From contig MCGE01000043.1 in the NCBI GenBank assembly GCA_002105175.1, forward strand, positions 186,001 through 250,000: a DNA stretch of 64,000 nucleotides, in the 5' to 3' direction. How positions within the stretch are numbered: position 1 is the first letter of the stretch; each line of letters begins with the position of its first letter. Source of the stretch: Absidia repens. Its lineage: Eukaryota > Mucoromycota > Mucoromycetes > Mucorales > Cunninghamellaceae. The notes beneath the pieces are model-generated. The model was not told where the DNA came from. It did no database searches and saw only the letters and a list, made by a program, of their open reading frames with translations. The position numbers and the translations under genes are program-made. This document shows positions 58,714 through 64,000 of the stretch, piece after piece.

Positions 58714-60702
58714 CTAATAAATATCAAACCCATGACTATAATCCTCATGACAATAATGAAGTGTATAGTTTTCCTCGCACATCAGTGCTTCTGTACCAAA
58801 ATGCTCTTCCAACATCCATTTGTTATTCACCAAACTACCCACTAAAAAGATATAGTTCACGATGCCAGCCACCGACCCATCCACGGCACGAAACTGGCAT
58901 GGTGTGGGGGTATGGCTGATATGTGTAGGGATACAAACAATATCAGGCACATCATCCGTGTCGAGGAGCCCTAAACGACGTGCGGCGGATCTGTTGTTTT
59001 GCTGAAGATTGATTTGACACAACTCATCCACAAAGTCATTTTTCAATCGATAAAAGGTGATAGGTTTGAGCGTGAGTTTATATAACCACGACGACGACGA
59101 CGACGAGGAGAAAGAGGTTCCATGGTTTTCTTTTGTATTTTTCGGTTGCACCTTCGTCAAGTTCAAGACGTGGTCATGGATCAAATCAAAATTCCCGCCC
59201 TCCTGCTGGATCGGAAACGTAGGATACTCATCGACATTTTCAGGCCAATAAATATTCGTGGTGGCAAAGGTTGGTAGCACTTTGGTGTGTTTGATGGAAT
59301 GTTGACCCCCAGATAAAAAAAGCAGCGTCAATTTATCCTCGACCGTCATCCATTCAAATAATTTGAGCTTGACAGAAAACGTGTTATGGATTTGCCAACT
59401 GTCCACCACATCTTTGGTCGTCAGTTTGTGTTTGTATTTGGATAAAGGTAACACCGCATAAAATCGATCCTCTACACTTCAGCAAAAAATAAAATACATT
59501 ATTATTGCTTTCCTCCTCCTTCCCATACACCACCGCGTCATCACCATGACTTACCATTTTTGCATGCCTTGGAATCCAACATCATTTCCAAAAATGTAGG
59601 CTGATCCAGCTGCCGCACCATGAGTTGATGGAACTGGTTGTAGATCGCATCGCAGGCAACAATCGATTCATGGAACGCCGGGTGACTGTTGGTGATAAAC
59701 GCATCGTCCAGCAGCGTGGACAAAAACGAGCGTGTGGGGTCGCGAAAATCAAATTCAAAGAAACCAACACCACCGGGACTGGACAACCATGCTGGCGACG
59801 ACGGCGACAGTTGAAGAAACCAATATTTCAACTTGTGTTTTGTATGTTTGGCAATATGACATTCACTGATCACCCACACACGCGACGACCAATCCCTGAC
59901 AAGATCCGACAAGAAATCCATCGACGTTTGGATGGTTTGTGTTCGTTGGGCAATCCTGGCTTCCATACTACTACTAGAGGCGGGTGAGTCATTGTTCGTC
60001 GGGTTGGCATGGGCCTTTAACCATGCATGGTCGAGCTCCGCCAACCGATCTGTATTGCCATGGATCAGATGAAATAAATAATCACTGATAGGACGAGTGG
60101 CCTCGACGATTTCCCAGTTTTTCGAGGTGGTCATGGCCAAGTGTCGTAAATGCAAGTCCGGGACGGCCAGCACATAACGCGCACCGGCGTAAATGTCGCT
60201 CATGCGATAAATCGTGGCCTTGCGGTGTGTCGGGTTGGTTTGATCCACACAGATCGCATCCACCCACACATAGTCGATGGCATGAAGATCGGGTTCCTGA
60301 CGGATCATAGAACACAGGCGATAAAAGTCGTCCAAATCAAACGACGTGATCGTCGCCAAATACCCAAGGTCTGTATCGATAATCGTTTCGGATAGTTCGC
60401 CCCATCGATATGATAACGCCACGTAGTCTATAGGCTGATTCTCTGATGGTTTGCTGAGCCGTCTTTCGATGCACTGGATGATATTATCGTTGGCAGCTTT
60501 TTCCAAGTCGACAAGCACAATATCAAACGGCGTGTAGTCCTCGTCGTCTACGTCGGTGTTGTCAGTGTCAGTATTGGCATTGGAGGATAGATCTATAATC
60601 AACTTGGATTGTCAATCTTGGTTTTTTTCTTTTTTCCCCTCTTTAAAGATCGCTTGTTTACTTGCCTTGGCCGAGATGATCATAGTCATCTTCGCTTGTC
60701 AT
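58714..60702 (-). CDS. HET-domain protein 3
   Basis: Three exons, 60702-60666, 60592-59555 and 59471-58714, give about 610 residues. Exon 1 (MTSEDDYDHLGQ) is 37 nt and ends in phase 1 at CAAG|GCAAGT, a GC-AG intron; without it the HET exon has no ATG. HET motifs: YVALSYRWGE, YVWVDAICVDQ, RKATIYRMSDIYAGARYVLA. After the domain come DWSSRVWVISECHIAK and LEMMLDSKACKNG, then the last exon EDRFYAVLPLSKYKHKL with KLFEWMTVEDKLTLLFLS. The second splice site has the same position and phase as in the other two HET genes. It likely acts in incompatibility or cell-death signalling, and is convergent with the GTPase-HET gene. Confidence 0.85.
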
Positions 60703-61497
60703 AACGGATGAGAAACGAGAATTTTTTTTTAAAAAAAAGTAAAGCTGTGAAAGTTGTTTGAGGTGACAGCATCGTCTTCTATGTTAAGGTGATGTGACGT
60801 TTGACGGCGGCGATGATTGTGACACCATAGTACTGCATTTGGTTCGTCTTGTGTCATGTAAACTTTTTTTTTCTGTACTTTTCCTTACGACAATATTAGG
60901 GCTTTCCAGATGCAAGTACCTTTACCAGTATGCAGTAATGTTCAACTCTCTAATGCTCTTCCTATTGAATGACTGGTCCTGCCAATTTTTTTTTTTCGGG
61001 TGTATATATTTTTTGGTACCTGAATCTTTCTATTTTTAGACTCCCGATCAAATGAAAAACGCGTTTTGACATTATACCAGAAAAAGTCCGTTGCAGTAGT
61101 AAAAAAAAAAAAAAAAAAAAAAGGCACGAACCTCCCATTTTATTAAAAAAACAAAGCAAAAATAAACTCCTGTATCTTATGTGCATTCGTCATGTTTTAA
61201 TCCTTTTTAGAAAAGAAATAGTGTATTAGCACAATGACAGTAAGATGAGCTTTCCAAAAAAAAAAAATATAGTCCAAAAATTGGCCACTATCAATCAATT
61301 AGTTGACCATTATGCATGGTATTTAATATTACTACAGTTTATTCTTGACAGCCGCGCCTGCTATTGTGAACCCGGGGGTGGCAGGCACCGTCTTGGATTT
61401 TGACTTGGCGGCGTTTCAATATTTTTTTTGTTCACTTCCCAGCCCTTCTCCTGATTCTTTTTCTGTTTGTTTGTGCGTTTTTTTTTTTTTTGTGGTG
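60703..61497. other. Intergenic stretch, no gene supported
   Basis: AT-rich. Carries a GGTACCTGAATCTTTCTATT motif near 61015 that recurs in other spacers (3050-3100, 10515, 20730), and an A run near 61100. It contains the upstream regions of two divergent genes. Confidence 0.5.
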
Positions 61498-63428
61498 ATG
61501 AAAAAATTCTTCATCCTTTTACTATGTCTTTCGGCCATAGCAACTACCCTTAATGCTCAACTTGGAGACGACCCATTCTCAACATCAACGACACCACCAT
61601 CGGAATGGGCTGAAACTGGCACCATGATTCAAACTGGACGCACAGGCGTCACAGCGATGCATGCCGTTTTGCTAAAGTAAGTTGCCTTCTCTCCTTTTAT
61701 TTTTCTTCTTCTTCCTCTTCTCACTTATATCTTGTTATTTTCTAGCGAAAACAATATTCTGATTATTGACAAAGGTAAAAAACGAGATCCGTCATAAACC
61801 TGACTGTTTTATTGATCCTCAAACATCAACTTATTGTTGGTTTTTTAGCGGAATGGAACGAAGCCCAGTTGGATTCGGGGATCAGTGCTTACTCTTGTGA
61901 ATACCATATTGACACCAATACGTACCGTACCTTGGCTTTACAATCCAATACATTCTGTTCGGCGGGTGGGTTTCTTGGCAATGGTACTATGATCAGTACA
62001 GGCGGTGCTGAAGGTGTAGGGTAAAAACTTGGAACACCTCAAGAAAAATGAACTTGCCTTACTAAACACACGCCCATTTTTAACATTTTGTAGACGATGG
62101 GGACTCAAAGCCAAAAAGGGCCACCAAGCCGTTCGCCACTTTGACGTATGTAACGACCGAACATGTGAATGGCATGAGTACAGCGCCAACCGTATGACCA
62201 ACGATCGATGGTACCCGACTGTAGAACAACTCCCACTGGCGACTTGTTTATCATTGGTGGCAGTATCAAAGGCACAAAAGTCAATAATGAACTCGTCAAT
62301 GTCCCCTCGTATGAATTCTGGCCTCCTCGACCGGAGCGTGGTCAAGTGCATTTACCATTCTTGGAAGCGCCCACCATGCCCTACAACCTGTAAGTTCGTC
62401 GTCATTCCTTTTATTAGAAATTTTTGATCGGTGAACTCAATTTCTCTACGATGATTTAGATACCCTTTTGTGTTTCTTTACCCAATGGTCACCTCTTCAT
62501 CTTTGCCAACACCAAATCCATGATTTTCGACTATGAAGCCAACAAAGTGATTCAACAACTACCGGATTTACCAGGCGTGCCTCGCTCGTACCCGTTGACG
62601 GGGGGTGCTGTCATGTTACCTTTGGATCCTGCCAACAACTATGCGGTGGAAATTCTGATCTGTGGTGGTTCGGAACGGATGCATGCCAATAGTCCTGCCG
62701 ATGCCACCTGTGGCCGCATTAATCTAGACGACACAAAACCGACATGGGAAATGGATACATTTGTGTCACCACGCCTGATGCCCGATGGGGTCATTTTAGC
62801 CGATGGATCCATTGGATGGGTCAATGGTTGCCAACGTGGCTGGGCTGGCTACTCACACCGAAATCATGATCCTACCTTCAACCCGCTCATTTATCATCCC
62901 AACCAACCCTTTGGCGATCGGTGGCAAAGTGGACTGGCCAACACGACAATTGCAAGGATGTATCATTCAGTGGCACTGACCTTACCTGATGGTCGGATTT
63001 GGATTGCTGGATCCAACAACAATGATCCTCCTGATGTCGATGCGTTGTATCCCACTGAATTCCGTGTCGAATATTTCTCACCACCATATTTGTTCAAAGG
63101 ACCGCGACCGCGTGTGGCCCATGTGCCGTCCCAATGGATCTACGGTGCTTCGTATGACTTTTTGGTCCATCTTCCCTCTCCCAATACAGATCAGCGCCCG
63201 TTGAAGGTTGGTTTATTGCGTCCTGGTTTCAGTACACATTCGCTTCACATGTCGCAACGGTATCTGGTGTTACGCCATACCTTGTCCTCGGATGGCCAAA
63301 CCCTCATTGTCCATGCCCCTCCCAAACCGTCCTTGTTTCCACCAGGAAAAGGGTATCTCTTTGTCGTCCATGATGGTGTGCCGTCCGTAGGTGTTGAGAT
63401 TGATATCCAACCCTCCTCCTCCTCTTAG
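61498..63428 (+). CDS. Glyoxal-oxidase-like copper radical oxidase, two apparent frameshifts
   Basis: Signal peptide MKKFFILLLCLSAIATTLNA. Exons about 61498-61676, 61746-61774, 61849-62020, 62094-62389 and 62460-63428. Family marks: TGRTGVTAMHAVLL, CSAGGFLGNGTMISTGG (thioether Cys region), DVCNDRTCEWHEY, NDRWYPTVEQLP (Tyr region), FIIGGS, ARMYHSVALTLPDGRIWIAG (copper-ligand Tyr and His), GFSTHSLHMSQRYL and a C-terminal DUF1929-like domain. Such AA5 enzymes oxidise aldehydes such as glyoxal to acids and make extracellular H2O2. The frame changes at about 62233 (QLP to TGDLF; a base missing in CTCCCACTGG) and again near 62472 (YPFV to SLPNGHLFIF). Either a recent pseudogene or base-call errors. 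Confidence 0.8.
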
Positions 63429-63821
63429 TATAGTATTAGTGTAGTATAGTTTATATCGGCAATGATTTGTGAAATAAAAAAAAACTAGATCCTTTTTTTT
63501 TTTTTTTTTTTTTTGAAATTTGTTTATATGTCTTTTGACTTCTGCTTAATATAAGCGCGTGTTCTTTGATAGAACCTGCCAAATGTTGAGGAAAAAAAAA
63601 AGACGTCTTCTTCTAGTACAACAACGCATTTTCCCTTGATTAGCATCCTATTGTCTGGGCAACGTAGGTGCCATTCAGTACTTGCCGTCGGGAGTTCAAT
63701 TGTTTTTTTTTTCTTTTGAAAAATTCCTCGGCGCGCTCGATTGTTTTTCATTATTCTTTTTTTTTTTTTTTTTTTTACACCCACACCCACATACATCGTC
63801 ACCATTCCTCTCAGTCAAACT
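63429..63821. other. Intergenic stretch
   Basis: AATAAA at about 63473 is a likely 3' end for the oxidase. T runs follow up to the next gene. No gene is seen. Confidence 0.5.
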
Positions 63822-64000
63822 ATGCCATCTAGACCCAGTTTATCAAGTGGAATTTATTCAAGTAAGTGACACTATTAAGGAAACAACCAGTATCCTCATT
63901 CTCACTGTTTTTTTTTTTTTTTTTTTGTTTCTTCTTCTTTACAGAACGACCCTATTCAAATGAAAAACCTCATGATCAAAATAAACGAGCATCATCACTA
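63822..64000 (+). CDS. 5' end of a gene running off the window
   Basis: ATG at 63822 begins MPSRPSLSSGIYS, with donor GTAAGT after 63861. After a T-rich intron ending TTTACAG, a second exon from 63945 continues RPYSNEKPHDQNKRASSL in the same phase to the end of the window. A Ser-rich, basic N-terminus with no recognisable domain yet. The clean splice pair supports a real gene. Confidence 0.5.

Overview
This window looks like nuclear DNA of an early-diverging filamentous fungus, most probably Mucoromycota (Mucorales). The reasons are AT-rich spacers full of homopolymer runs, many short GT-AG introns (about 45-130 nt) with T-rich 3' ends, GC-richer exons, large F-box/LRR, HET and hypothetical families, and Tc1-like transposon relics. 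The phylum assignment is an inference; no species can be named. Exon boundaries were placed by hand from splice signals, reading phase and comparison between paralogues.

Layout. (1) 1-15 kb: two diverged copies of a ~5.2-5.5 kb block (A, 181-5688; B, 8178-13404), each with two minus-strand F-box/LRR genes. Only one of the four is intact (10958-12202). An eroded multi-exon gene, a truncated Tc1 relic, a solo LTR with target-site duplication and a fuller Tc1-like element lie around the blocks. (2) 15.3-17.8 kb: nine-exon kelch-type single-pass membrane protein. (3) 20-27 kb: two small secreted-protein candidates and the first HET-domain gene. (4) 28-34 kb: GMC long-chain-alcohol-oxidase-like gene, a possible DASH Spc19-like coiled-coil gene, and a small membrane protein with acidic and poly-Q tracts. 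(5) 36.5-47.5 kb: tandem array of four plus-strand F-box/LRR genes with duplicated promoter blocks and spacers. (6) 49-51.2 kb: seven-exon cytochrome P450. (7) 54-60.7 kb: an F-box relic, a gene that splices in frame from a Rab/Ras-like GTPase into a HET domain, and a convergent third HET gene. (8) 61.5-63.4 kb: glyoxal-oxidase-like copper radical oxidase with two apparent frameshifts. (9) The start of a further gene at the right edge.

The most unusual item is the GTPase-HET fusion at 55039-57895. All three HET genes here can be modelled with a 37-nt first exon ending in phase 1, and two of them use a GC-AG first intron. The GTPase core sits between phase-1 introns in the fused gene, which suggests insertion of a nucleotide-switch module into a HET gene by exon shuffling. 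By analogy with HET-containing NLR-like proteins this could be a self/non-self or stress-triggered switch, but function is inferred only.

A second signal is a dispersed intergenic repeat (R1, ten copies seen) with a short hairpin whose stem changes on both arms together (GCATTTT/AAAATGC versus GCGTTTT/AAAACGC), followed downstream by AATAAA. This points to a structured non-coding transcript or a hairpin-bearing mobile element. A second family (R2) often lies near it.
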